Positions 27,552 through 37,975 of a stretch of 64,000 nt of DNA are shown here, piece after piece. The position numbers and the translations under genes were made by a program. Source of the DNA: Sphingomonas abaci (GTDB taxonomy: Bacteria > Pseudomonadota > Alphaproteobacteria > Sphingomonadales > Sphingomonadaceae); NCBI RefSeq assembly GCF_014199625.1, contig NZ_JACHNY010000011.1, positions 1 to 64,000 of the forward strand, read 5' to 3'. Every line of letters begins with the position of its first letter. Position 1 is the first letter of the stretch. A model generated the notes under the pieces. The model had not been told where the DNA came from. It was given only the letters and a program-made list of their open reading frames with translations, and did not search any database.

Positions 27552-28002
27552 TCTCGACCGCGCGTCGATCGGCGGCGAGCCGCTGCTCCGCTTCCGCGAC
27601 GACGAGCCGCATGACGAGCCGGCGGTGACGCTCGATTCCTTTCTGGCCGAACAGACCAACGCCACGGCCGTCCGGCTCGAGGCGGGCGAGGATGCCCGTG
27701 CGCTGCTGCCGCACCTCGACCGGCTGGCGCTGATCGAGGTGAGCTTCCCCACCTTCCGCGACGGGCGCGGCTATTCGGCCGGTCGCATCCTGCGCGAGGC
27801 GGGCTATGCCGGCGAACTCCGCGCGGCGGGCGACGTACTGGTCGACCAGTTGCCGTTGATGCGGCGTTGCGGCTTCGACAGCTTCGCGCCGGAAACGGAG
27901 ATCGACGCCGCGACGCTGCGCGCCAGCCTGGACCGCTATGGCGACCACTACCAGGCGGCCGCCGACCCGGTGGTGCCGGTCTGGAGGAAGCGCCATGGGT
28001 GA
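27544..28002 (+). CDS. DUF934 domain protein (sulfur-assimilation operon)
   Basis: A 152-aa protein with the family core FPTFRDGRGYSAGRILRE followed by AAGDVLVDQLPLMRRCGF. DUF934 proteins sit next to sulfite reductase and cysH in many proteobacteria and are presumed accessory or electron-transfer factors for the reductase; this remains unproven. Start ATG 27544 lies inside the reductase end, so translation is coupled; its own 3' end overlaps cysH by 8 nt. Confidence 0.9.
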   Translation: MGDLDRASIGGEPLLRFRDDEPHDEPAVTLDSFLAEQTNATAVRLEAGEDARALLPHLDRLALIEVSFPTFRDGRGYSAGRILREAGYAGELRAAGDVLVDQLPLMRRCGFDSFAPETEIDAATLRASLDRYGDHYQAAADPVVPVWRKRHG

Positions 28003-28753
28003 GGCCGCGCGCGATCTCGACCTGATCGATGTCCGCCCTGCCTTCACCGCAGCGGACGCGGCGGCGATGCAGGCGCGCTTCGCCGGCGTGCCCGCCCCTG
28101 ACATGCTGCGCGAATTGATCACGGGCGAACTGTCGGGGCGAATCGCCTCCGTCTCGTCCTTCGGTGCGGAGTCGGCGGTGCTGCTGCACATGGTGGCAAG
28201 CATCGATGCGGACGTGCCGGTGATCTTCACCAACACGCAGAAGATGTTCGGCGAGACGCTGGCATATCGCGACGAACTGTCCGAGCGGCTGGGCCTGACC
28301 GACCTGCGTGTTTTCCGTCCGGACCCCCGTCTCCTCCGGCTGAAGGACGACAAGGGGTTGCGCTGGTCCTATGACCCGGATGGCTGCTGCGAAATCCGCA
28401 AGGTCGAGCCGCTGCGCCGCGCGCTGGCCCCCTTCTCCGCCTGGATCTCGGGGCGCAAGGGCTTCCAGGCCGGCACGCGCCAGGCGCTGCCCCGCTTCGA
28501 GGTCGAGGACGGGCGGCTGAAGATCAATCCGCTCGCCGACTGGCCGAAGGCCGATCTCGAAGCCTATTTCGTGGCGCATGAACTGCCGCGCCATCCGTTG
28601 GAGGCGCAGGGCTATCTGTCGATCGGCTGCGCGCCCTGCACGTCGCGTGTGCAGCCGGGCGAAGACCCGCGCGCGGGGCGCTGGCGCGGCTGGGATAAGG
28701 TGGAATGCGGCATCCACCAGGCGGTAACGCCCGGCGAGGACCCGATTTTCTGA
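27995..28753 (+). CDS. cysH: Adenylylsulfate (APS/PAPS) reductase
   Basis: A 252-aa PP-loop reductase producing sulfite. SVSSFGAESAV is the nucleotide loop. Cys131-Cys132 (DGCCEIRK) and Cys212/Cys215 (GCAPC) are the four [4Fe-4S] ligands that mark the iron-sulfur type, which uses APS rather than PAPS; Cys238 in ECGIH is the catalytic cysteine. GGAGG precedes ATG 27995. It is last in the cobA-DUF2849-reductase-DUF934-cysH operon. Confidence 0.94.
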   Translation: MGEAARDLDLIDVRPAFTAADAAAMQARFAGVPAPDMLRELITGELSGRIASVSSFGAESAVLLHMVASIDADVPVIFTNTQKMFGETLAYRDELSERLGLTDLRVFRPDPRLLRLKDDKGLRWSYDPDGCCEIRKVEPLRRALAPFSAWISGRKGFQAGTRQALPRFEVEDGRLKINPLADWPKADLEAYFVAHELPRHPLEAQGYLSIGCAPCTSRVQPGEDPRAGRWRGWDKVECGIHQAVTPGEDPIF

Positions 28754-28772
28754 CTGCGCTGCTCTAAGTTAC

Positions 28773-28797
28773 TGAACCCGCGACACGCCTGCCCGTT
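28773..28797 (+). promoter_or_regulatory. Putative EcfG (general stress) promoter
   Basis: TGAAC (28773-28777), 16-nt spacer and CGTT (28794-28797) match GGAAC-N16-CGTT with one mismatch, 27 nt before the SDR start codon. The downstream SDR belongs to a group often stress-induced, which fits. Confidence 0.4.
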
Positions 28798-28824
28798 GCC
28801 GCCTCGACAACAGGAGACGGCATA

Positions 28825-29820
28825 ATGACGGATCGGGATTTTTCGCGGCGTGACATGATGGCGGGTACCGCGGCGGGGCTGGCCGTCGCCGGCATCGCCG
28901 CACCGGCGGCGGCGCAGCGCGCCAAGTCGGCGGCAGGGGCAGCGCTGCCCGACCCACGCACCCGCTATCCGCGCCCGCCCTTCGACACGGCGATGCAGCC
29001 CTTCCCCGGCCTTGCCGGCAAGATGACGCCGCGCCCCGATCATGGCGAAACCAGCTATGTCGGCTCGGGCCGGCTCACCGGCCGGCGAGCGCTGGTGACG
29101 GGCGGCGATTCGGGCATCGGCCGCGCCGCCGCCATCGCCTTCGCGCGCGAGGGTGCGGATGTGGCGATCAGCTACCTGCCGGCGGAGGAAGCCGACGCGC
29201 GCGAGGTGATCGCCCTGATCCGCCAGGCCGGGCGCACGGCGCTGGGGCTGCCCGGCGACATCCGCGACGAGCGCTGGTGCAACCGCATGGTCGCGCAGAC
29301 CGTGCGCGAGCTGGGCGGCCTCGACCTGCTGGTCAACAATGCCGGCCGCCAGCAGCAGCGGCAAGCGCTCGCCGACCTGTCGTCGGAGGATTTCGACGCG
29401 ACGATGAAGACCAACCTCTATGCGATGTTCTGGATCACCAAGGCAGCGCTGCCGCATCTGCCGGCCGGGGCGTCGATCATCCAGACGACCTCCGAACAGG
29501 CTTACGACCCGTCCGCCAATCTGGTCGACTATGCCATGACGAAGGCGGCGATGATGAACTTCACCAAGTCGCTGGCCAAGCAGCTCGGGCCCAAGGGCAT
29601 CCGCGTCAACGGCGTGGCGCCGGGGCCGATCTGGACGCCGCTCCAGGTCGCAGGCGGCGCGACGGCGGAGAAATTGCGCGAGTTCGGCGGCGACACGTCG
29701 CTGGGCCGACCGGGCCAGCCGGTCGAGCTGGGGTCGATCTTCGTCCAGCTCGCCGCCAATGACGCCACCTTCTCGACCGGTCAGGTCTATGGCGCCGCTG
29801 GCGGGACGGGGCAGCCATAG
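28825..29820 (+). CDS. Tat-exported short-chain dehydrogenase (SDR)
   Basis: A 331-aa oxidoreductase. The N-terminus has a twin-arginine signal (FSRRDMMAG, then Ala/Gly-rich helix to about residue 32). The Rossmann motif TGGDSGIGRAA (near 90), LVNNAG, and the catalytic YAMTK place it in the classical SDRs, close to the glucose-dehydrogenase/general-stress (GSP39-like) subgroup. Family members are usually cytoplasmic at about 250-290 aa; export with bound cofactor is unusual. AGGAG precedes the ATG. Substrate unknown. Confidence 0.92.
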   Translation: MTDRDFSRRDMMAGTAAGLAVAGIAAPAAAQRAKSAAGAALPDPRTRYPRPPFDTAMQPFPGLAGKMTPRPDHGETSYVGSGRLTGRRALVTGGDSGIGRAAAIAFAREGADVAISYLPAEEADAREVIALIRQAGRTALGLPGDIRDERWCNRMVAQTVRELGGLDLLVNNAGRQQQRQALADLSSEDFDATMKTNLYAMFWITKAALPHLPAGASIIQTTSEQAYDPSANLVDYAMTKAAMMNFTKSLAKQLGPKGIRVNGVAPGPIWTPLQVAGGATAEKLREFGGDTSLGRPGQPVELGSIFVQLAANDATFSTGQVYGAAGGTGQP

Positions 29821-29887
29821 GATTCGACACATCCGCATCCCGTGCCGGGATCATGCGCAAGTCCGACATAGCTCCGGAATTTACGCA

Positions 29888-29990
29888 CCACCCCGGCGAG
29901 GACCGGGATCCAGTCGGGGGACGTTCATCGGGAAAGTTTGCACCCCGTTACGTCCGCCTTCCCAACCGGGTCCCGGCCTTTGCAGGGGCG
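29888..29990. repeat. Dispersed paired palindromic repeat, copy 2
   Basis: Arms at 29888-29923 and 29957-29990 match the arms at 9854-9960 and 32207-32339 (core CCCCGGCGAGGACCGGG and mirror GGGTCCCGGCCTTTGC). It fills the 217-nt gap between the convergent SDR and alcohol dehydrogenase genes and may act as a bidirectional terminator. The right arm is degenerate. Confidence 0.7.
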
Positions 29991-30037
29991 GTTTCGAGAT
30001 CTTGGCACCCCCGCCCTTTTTTAGCGGAGGACGACGT

Positions 30038-31054
30038 TTACCATTCCACGCCGATCTTGCCGAAATGGCCGGCGCTTTCCTCATAGGCGAAGGCGTCGGC
30101 CAGCCGCTCCAGCGGGAAGCGGCGGTCGATCACCGGGCGAATGGCGTTCGCCTCGATCGCGCGGACGAAATCCTGCTGCATCCGCCGGCTGCCGACGATC
30201 AGGCCCTGTAAGCGCGCCTGTTTGCCCATCAGGGCGGCGGTCGGCACGTCGCCGCTCGCTCCGGTCAGCACGCCGATCAGCGAGATATGGCCGCCGACCC
30301 GCACCGCGTCGATCGACTGGGCGAGCGTCCCCGGCCCGCCGACCTCGACGACATGGTCGACGCCCAGCCCACCGGTCCAGTCGGCGATGGCGCGCCCCCA
30401 TTGCGGCATCTCGCGATAGTTGAGCGTGAAGTCCGCGCCCAGCGCGCGCGCGCGCTCCAGCTTCTCGCCGGAGGACGAGGTGATCGCCACCGTCGCGCCC
30501 ATCGCCTTGGCGATCTGGAGCGCCCAGATCGACACGCCGCCGGTGCCGAGCAGCAGCACCGTGTCGCCCGCCTTCAACCCGCCATCGCAGACCAGCGCGC
30601 GCCAGGCGGTCAACCCGGCGGTGGTGATCGTCGCCGCCTCCACCGCGTCCAGGTTCTTGGGGGCATGGGTGAAGGCGGTGGCGGGCAGAACCACGGCCTC
30701 CTGCGCGAACCCATCGATCCCGTCGCCGGGCGTGCCGGCGAAATCGCCGACTCGCGCCGTGCCGTCCTGCCATTGCGGGAAGAAGCAAGAGACGACCGCA
30801 TCGCCGGTCGCGAACTCGCTCACCCCCGCGCCGACGCTCTCCACGACGCCGGCCCCGTCGGCGAGCGGCACCCGGCCGCGCTCCGGATCGGGTGCGCCCA
30901 TCCGGCCGGTGACCACGCCCAGGTCATGATAGTTGAGCGAGCTGCCATGCAGGGCCACCCGGATCTCGCCCGCACCGGGCTGGCCGGGGTCGGGCCGTTC
31001 CTCCATCGTCAGCCGGTCCAGCCCGGCGGGCGCGCGAACGATCATTGCCTTCAT
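30038..31054 (-). CDS. NAD(P)-dependent alcohol dehydrogenase / quinone oxidoreductase, MDR family
   Basis: A 338-aa medium-chain dehydrogenase. It has the GroES-like N-terminal domain and the Rossmann signature LLGTGGVSIWALQIAKAMG. The structural-zinc cysteines of classical ADHs are absent, so it belongs with the zinc-poor YogA/quinone-reductase-like group. ATG 31054 with AAGGAG upstream is preferred over a TTG at 31060. It is monocistronic and divergent from DUF808. Substrate unknown. Confidence 0.9.
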   Translation of the reverse strand: MKAMIVRAPAGLDRLTMEERPDPGQPGAGEIRVALHGSSLNYHDLGVVTGRMGAPDPERGRVPLADGAGVVESVGAGVSEFATGDAVVSCFFPQWQDGTARVGDFAGTPGDGIDGFAQEAVVLPATAFTHAPKNLDAVEAATITTAGLTAWRALVCDGGLKAGDTVLLLGTGGVSIWALQIAKAMGATVAITSSSGEKLERARALGADFTLNYREMPQWGRAIADWTGGLGVDHVVEVGGPGTLAQSIDAVRVGGHISLIGVLTGASGDVPTAALMGKQARLQGLIVGSRRMQQDFVRAIEANAIRPVIDRRFPLERLADAFAYEESAGHFGKIGVEW

Positions 31055-31246
31055 CGTCAACTCCTTGGCTTTGCCGCCTCAACGACCGATTCCGCCAAAC
31101 TCTCCCGCCACCTGCCCCAGGTCAGCCACCCCCGGCCGTCCTGCGACGGCTTTACACCATGGCGGCGCAGCATCATGACGGATCGTTCATCGAGCGCGCC
31201 GCCCGCGCGATGGACGGGAAGTTGTGCGCGGACGGAGAGTGACGAC

Positions 31247-32182
31247 ATGCCGAGTGGACTGGCCGCCTTGCTGGACGATGTCGCGGGGATCACCCGCCTC
31301 GCCGCCGCCTCGCTCGACGATGTCGGGGCCGCCGCCAGCCGCGCCGGCACCAAGGCGGTGGGCGTGGTGATCGACGATACCGCCGTCACCCCGCGGTACG
31401 TCACCGGGCTGTCGCCCGCGCGCGAACTGCCGATCATCGGCAAGATCGCGCTGGGGTCGCTGCGCAACAAGCTGCTGATCCTGTTGCCGCTGGCGCTGGT
31501 GCTGAGCGCCTTCGCCCCCTGGGCGCTGACGCCGCTGCTGATGATCGGCGGCGCCTATCTCTGCTTCGAGGGCGTGGAGAAGCTGGTCGAGGCCTTTGGC
31601 GGCCATCACGCGACCGAAGAGGCGGCGGAAGGCGCGACCACGCCGGAGGCGCTGGAGCAGCAGAAGGTCAGCGGCGCCGTGCGCACCGACTTCATCCTGT
31701 CGGCCGAGATCATGGCGATTGCGCTGGCCGAGGTGTCGGGCAGCGGCATCTTCGCACAGGCGGTGGCGCTGGCGATCGTCGCGGTGGCGATTACGGTCGG
31801 CGTCTATGGCCTGGTCGGCCTGATCGTGAAGCTGGACGATATCGGCCTGCACCTCGCCGGCAAGGATTCCGCGGCGGTCCAGGCAATAGGGCGCGGCATG
31901 GTGAAGGCGATGCCGGTGATCATGTCCACGCTTGCGGCGATCGGCACCGCGGCGATGATCTGGGTGGGCGGCGGCATCCTGGTCCATGGCATGGCCGGGC
32001 TGGGTTTCGCGGCGCCAGAACATGTCGTGCATCATGCCGCCGAAACGGTGGCGGGTGCGGTGCCGGCGCTGCACGGCGTGCTGGCCTGGATCGTCACCGC
32101 CATCGGCTCGGCGATCGTCGGGCTGGTCGCTGGCGGGCTGATCGTCGCGATCCTGCACAAGGTGAAGCGCAAGCCGCACTAA
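31247..32182 (+). CDS. DUF808 family inner membrane protein (YedI-like)
   Basis: A 311-aa polytopic membrane protein starting MPSGLAALLDDVAGITRLAAASLDDVGAAASRAG, the DUF808 N-terminus; VVIDDTAVTPRYVTGLSPARELPII is also conserved. Hydrophobic helices start near residue 80. Role unknown in all family members. GGAGAG precedes the ATG; the longer open frame upstream only mirrors the dehydrogenase. Confidence 0.93.
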   Translation: MPSGLAALLDDVAGITRLAAASLDDVGAAASRAGTKAVGVVIDDTAVTPRYVTGLSPARELPIIGKIALGSLRNKLLILLPLALVLSAFAPWALTPLLMIGGAYLCFEGVEKLVEAFGGHHATEEAAEGATTPEALEQQKVSGAVRTDFILSAEIMAIALAEVSGSGIFAQAVALAIVAVAITVGVYGLVGLIVKLDDIGLHLAGKDSAAVQAIGRGMVKAMPVIMSTLAAIGTAAMIWVGGGILVHGMAGLGFAAPEHVVHHAAETVAGAVPALHGVLAWIVTAIGSAIVGLVAGGLIVAILHKVKRKPH

Positions 32183-32206
32183 GGGGGTACTGGAATCTCC
32201 CGCCCC

Positions 32207-32339
32207 GCTCCCCAGCGAAAGCCGGGGCCCAGTCGGGGGACGCTGCTGATGGAAACGCTGGACTCCGTTATTGTGAACGAAGTGCGACGCTCCATTATTG
32301 AAGCCTTCCCAACGGGCCCCGGCCTCCGCCGGGAACAAG
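32207..32339. repeat. Dispersed paired palindromic repeat, copy 3
   Basis: Arms at 32207-32242 (GCTCCCCAGCGAAAGCCGGG) and 32303-32339 (GGGCCCCGGCCTCCGCCGGG) match copies 1 and 2. The 60-nt centre contains an AT-richer stretch with near-duplicated CTCCGTTATT / CTCCATTATT. It lies between DUF808 and the tRNA-Val terminator, which converge on it. Confidence 0.75.
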
Positions 32340-32365
32340 TGGGTGAAAAACCTCGCTCCGCTCCA

Positions 32366-32415
32366 AAACGCAAAACGCCCGCCGCCGAACCGCGCTGGCG
32401 GGTCGGGAGGCGGGC
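32366..32415 (-). terminator. Terminator of tRNA-Val
   Basis: GCCCGCC (32377-32383) pairs with GGCGGGC (32409-32415). On the minus strand the stem is followed by GTTTTGCGTTTTG, a U-rich tail. It lies 20 nt past the tRNA 3' end. Confidence 0.75.
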
Positions 32416-32434
32416 ATTTGGAAGACCGGGACGA

Positions 32435-32509
32435 TGGTGGGCGCGACAGGGATTGAACCTGTGACCCCACCCGTGTGAAGGGTGTGCTCTACCGCTGAGC
32501 TACGCGCCC
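32435..32509 (-). tRNA. tRNA-Val (CAC)
   Basis: A 75-nt tRNA with encoded CCA. The acceptor stem is GGGCGCG with CGCGCCC; the anticodon stem CACCC/GGGTG encloses the loop TTCACAC, anticodon CAC, reading GUG. The tRNA lies downstream of lon-hupB on the same strand, a conserved alphaproteobacterial arrangement. Confidence 0.97.
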
Positions 32510-32555
32510 ATCGTCCGGGAGGCAGCCCTTTAGGCGGTGGTTTTCCGCCTGTCCA
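32510..32555 (-). promoter_or_regulatory. tRNA-Val promoter
   Basis: Minus strand: TGGACA (32555-32550), 17-nt spacer, then TAAAGGGCTGCCTCCCG, ending just before the tRNA. The discriminator is identical to that of both tRNA-Ala genes 16 kb away. Confidence 0.6.
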
Positions 32556-32574
32556 GCCACCTTCCGCAAAAAAA

Positions 32575-32847
32575 TCAGTTCACCGAGTCCTTCAGGATCT
32601 TGCCGGCCTTGAACTTGGGCTGGCTGGAGGCCTTGATCGTCATCGGCTCGCCGGTGCGCGGGTTGCGGCCGGTCGATGCCTTGCGCTTGGACACGGAAAA
32701 GGTGCCGAAGCCGACCAGACGGACCTCGTCACCCTTGCGCAGGCTGGCGGAGATGGCGTCGAACACCGCCTCCACCGCCTTGGTCGCATCCACCTTGCCG
32801 AGCCCCGACGTGTCCGCGACCGTCGCGATCAGCTCCTGCTTGTTCAT
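32575..32847 (-). CDS. hupB: HU family DNA-binding protein
   Basis: A 90-aa histone-like protein starting MNKQELIATVAD and carrying GFGTFSVSKRKASTGRNPRTGE with the DNA-intercalating proline. It compacts DNA as a homodimer. It lies 132 nt downstream of lon on the same strand, the conserved lon-hupB order. Confidence 0.97.
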   Translation of the reverse strand: MNKQELIATVADTSGLGKVDATKAVEAVFDAISASLRKGDEVRLVGFGTFSVSKRKASTGRNPRTGEPMTIKASSQPKFKAGKILKDSVN

Positions 32848-32979
32848 CGATTAACCCCCAAAAGATAAAGCGTCGTCACGCGCGCCGGAATCAATCCGCG
32901 CGGCAGAAGTCCCAATAAGAGCGAGCATTTAGCCCGAGTCAACCGCCGCGCGACGAGGCGACGCGCAGCGGTTCCGGGT

Positions 32980-35376
<2,397 letters not shown>

Positions 35377-35569
35377 AAGCTACTCCGCGCGCCGTTCGAT
35401 CGGCGCTTTTGTCCTATATGGGCGGTGATGCCCCATCCATCAATCACCTGCACGGCGACCGGTGCGACGTCGGGATCGCGCAAGCCTCCCGGCATAGGCA
35501 AAGCCCTCTTCATCCTATAGCCGTGCAGGGGCTCGGGCGGTCGCCCGTCCCTCTTGTCCGGTCCCGTCC

Positions 35570-37285
35570 ATGTTCGCATCCCTGCTCGCCCCCCTCGCCG
35601 TCCTGGCCACCGCCGCTCCATCCGACACCGCGCCGCCGGCCAAGGGCACGCCGCCCGTCACCGCGCAGACGCAGCGATCGGGCGGCGTACGCCCGCCCGA
35701 ACAGCTGGCGATGCGCTTCGACACCGCCGATCTAGCATTCGAGCTATTGCCCGACCGTTACCGACTGGAGGGCGTGGCGACCCTGGGCTTCACCGCCACC
35801 GCACCGCTCGAGCGGCTGGTGATCGACCTCGACCGCAACCTGCCGGTTCGCGCGATCGCGATCGACGGCGTTGACCTGCCGCCCGCCGCCTGGTCGAACC
35901 CGGAGGGACAACTGGTCGTCCGCCTGCCCCGGCCACTCGCCAACGGACAGTCGGTCAGCGCACGCATCACCTATGGCGGGACGCCGCATGTCGCGGTGCG
36001 CGCTCCCTGGGACGACGGCGTCGTCTGGTCGAAGACCCGGGACGGCCGCACCTGGTTCGCCACCACGGCGGAGGGCTATGGGTGCGACCTGTTCTGGCCC
36101 TGCCTCGATTTCCCGAAGGGCGAGCCGGCGCAGGTGACGCTGCACATCATCGTTCCGAAGGGGTTGAAGGCCCCGTCCAACGGCGTACTGCTGGGCGTCG
36201 ATACGCTGCCCGACGGCCGCAGCCGCTGGAACTGGCGGATCGCGCATCCCAACACCTATGGCATCGCCCTCAATGTCGGGCCGTACGAGCAGATCAGCGG
36301 CACGTACAAGAGCCGGTTCGGCAACAGCATCCCGATGGCCTACTGGTACCTGCCGGGCGAGAAGGCGCAGGCCGAGCGGCTCTTCGCCGAATTCGCGCCG
36401 ACGCTCGACTTTTTCGAGACGCTGATCGGTCCCTATCCGTTTGGCGACGAGAAGGTCGGCGTGGTGGAGACCCCGTACAAGGGCATGGAGCACCAGACGA
36501 TCAACGCTTACGGCAACGACTATGCCAAGGCGATCGAGGGGTTCGACTGGCTCTTCCAGCACGAGTTCAGCCACGAATGGTTCGGCAACCAGCTGACCGC
36601 CGCCAATTGGGACGATTACTGGCTGCACGAGGGCTATGGCAGCTATATGCAGCCCGCCTATGGTCGGTGGCGCGAGGGCGAGGCGCGCTATGCCGCGATG
36701 ATGCAGGGGCAGCGCGGCGCCATCGCCAACCAGGTGCCGATCGTGCGCGGCCGCGTCATCACCGAGGAGGAGGTGTACGAGGCCAAGGACGGCGGCCCCG
36801 GCCTCGACATCTACAACAAGGGCTCGTGGATGCTCCACACGCTGCGCGGCCTGATCGGCGACGCGGCGTTCTGGGACGTGACCCGCCTGGCGGTCTATGG
36901 CCGAACCGATCCCAGGCCCGGCAACTTCCAGCCGCGCTTCGGCTCGACCGCGGAATATGAGCGTTTCGTCCGTCAGGTGACCGGCCGCGACTATGGCTGG
37001 TTCTTCGACGTGTATCTGCGCCAGGCCGCATTGCCCGACCTGGTGACCGAGCGGGCCGGCGGCCACATGACGCTGCGTTGGAAGGTGCCGGGCGACGGTC
37101 CCTTCCCGCTCCCCGTCGAGGTGCAGGTGGGCGACCGGATCGTGACCGTGCCAATGACCGGCGGCCGGGGCATGCTGGCGGTGCCCGACGACGCGCATGT
37201 GGTGATCGATCCCTTCGCTCGCGTGTTGAGGCGTTCGACGGCGGTCGAGGAATTGCAGGCATGGCGAAACGGCAAGACGAAATGA
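35570..37285 (+). CDS. M1 family metallo-aminopeptidase
   Basis: A 571-aa gluzincin. Zinc site HEFSH at 331-335 with the third ligand Glu354 (WLHEGYG), and the exopeptidase motif GMEH at 305-308. A hydrophobic N-terminus (residues 1-17) suggests export. It is shorter than PepN (about 870 aa) because the long C-terminal helical domain is reduced; it matches the compact secreted M1 group. Its stop overlaps the next gene by 4 nt (ATGA), so both are co-translated. Confidence 0.94.
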   Translation: MFASLLAPLAVLATAAPSDTAPPAKGTPPVTAQTQRSGGVRPPEQLAMRFDTADLAFELLPDRYRLEGVATLGFTATAPLERLVIDLDRNLPVRAIAIDGVDLPPAAWSNPEGQLVVRLPRPLANGQSVSARITYGGTPHVAVRAPWDDGVVWSKTRDGRTWFATTAEGYGCDLFWPCLDFPKGEPAQVTLHIIVPKGLKAPSNGVLLGVDTLPDGRSRWNWRIAHPNTYGIALNVGPYEQISGTYKSRFGNSIPMAYWYLPGEKAQAERLFAEFAPTLDFFETLIGPYPFGDEKVGVVETPYKGMEHQTINAYGNDYAKAIEGFDWLFQHEFSHEWFGNQLTAANWDDYWLHEGYGSYMQPAYGRWREGEARYAAMMQGQRGAIANQVPIVRGRVITEEEVYEAKDGGPGLDIYNKGSWMLHTLRGLIGDAAFWDVTRLAVYGRTDPRPGNFQPRFGSTAEYERFVRQVTGRDYGWFFDVYLRQAALPDLVTERAGGHMTLRWKVPGDGPFPLPVEVQVGDRIVTVPMTGGRGMLAVPDDAHVVIDPFARVLRRSTAVEELQAWRNGKTK

Positions 37286-37542
37286 GCGGAACGGCACTCG
37301 CCGCCGCCCGCGTCGCGGAAATGGCGGCGATCTTCATGATCGGCGACGGGCTTCTCGGCCTCCTGCAGCCCCGCCGCCATGTTGCGCTATGGCGATCGGA
37401 TATGGCCGCACTCGATTCGCTAGTCCGGCCCTTTGCCGGACGAGTCGGTGCCCGGCGTCTCTATGGCGTGATGCAACTGGGGGCGGGAATAGCGCTCGCG
37501 AGTCGGCTGAAGCGTCCCGACCGTCTGCACTCGCAAGGATGA
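37282..37542 (+). CDS. Small hydrophobic protein coupled to the M1 peptidase
   Basis: An 86-aa protein beginning MSGTALAAARVAEMAAIFMIGDGLLGLLQPRRH, with a probable membrane helix at residues 5-28 and a weaker one near 62-77. The 4-nt overlap with the peptidase gene and the perfect hairpin 24 nt after its stop argue that it is expressed. I do not recognise the family; membership in a membrane-anchored peptidase complex would be a guess. Confidence 0.7.
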   Translation: MSGTALAAARVAEMAAIFMIGDGLLGLLQPRRHVALWRSDMAALDSLVRPFAGRVGARRLYGVMQLGAGIALASRLKRPDRLHSQG

Positions 37543-37566
37543 GCCTGGTTGCGGTTGAAACCACTT

Positions 37567-37590
37567 CGGCACCGTCGATGGACGGTGCCG
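37567..37590 (+). terminator. Hairpin after the M1 peptidase operon
   Basis: CGGCACCGTC (37567-37576) and GACGGTGCCG (37581-37590) form a perfect 10-bp stem with a GATG loop. There is no U tract. The rest of 37591-37796 shows no convincing gene. Confidence 0.6.
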
Positions 37591-37796
37591 CAAGTACATC
37601 GGTCCGATCCCGTCGAGAAAAAACCGAGTTCGCGATAAGCATTTGAGCGAGAACTGACGGGAGAGAGCTGCCATTACAGCGCTCATCTCCCGACCAACAC
37701 CGGCCGTTGCCGGTTTGACCGGCGGCTCCACTCCATATCTCGTCTTGTAATTGACGACGCGGTGGCTGGTGACGCGCTTGTACACGAGCCGCAGGC

Positions 37797-37975
37797 AAAA
37801 AAAAGCCGGGACAAGCCCGGCTGGAAAGTTTTTAGGAGAGGATGCCTGAAAGGCACGACTCTTGTGCATCGCAACACGTGGTTAAGCAATTGCTTGTTGG
37901 ATGATCGTGATTGCGCAAATTGCAATCAGCAGTTGGTTCCCATGTACGCCCCTGCTCTCACGGCTTTTTTTTGAA
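37797..37975 (-). ncRNA. Candidate structured sRNA (3' UTR of cax or independent)
   Basis: About 180 nt, AT-richer than the neighbours, directly downstream of the cax stop on the minus strand. It ends in a strong intrinsic terminator: AGCCGGG/CCCGGCT stem (37822-37804) followed by eight U (37804-37797). Upstream are further stems: GATTGC/GCAATC around 37909-37927, the palindrome AGCAATTGCT, and GCCT-TTC-AGGC near 37853-37843. Between the last two hairpins is the single-stranded pyrimidine tract CATCCTCTCCT, complementary to Shine-Dalgarno sequences, as in alphaproteobacterial sRNAs with anti-SD motifs. No upstream promoter was identified with confidence; it may derive from the cax transcript. 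Confidence 0.45.

Noticed and set aside
35377..35569. Heat-shock (sigma32) promoter for lon
   Set aside because: CCCATATA resembles a sigma32 -10, but no acceptable CTTGAA-like -35 lies at the right distance, so it is not listed as a feature.
37420..37869. 149-aa minus-strand frame (and an 80-aa frame at 37683-37925) over the cax-M1 gap
   Set aside because: Both read through the terminator hairpin and the structured region and lack domain features; the region is better explained as an RNA.
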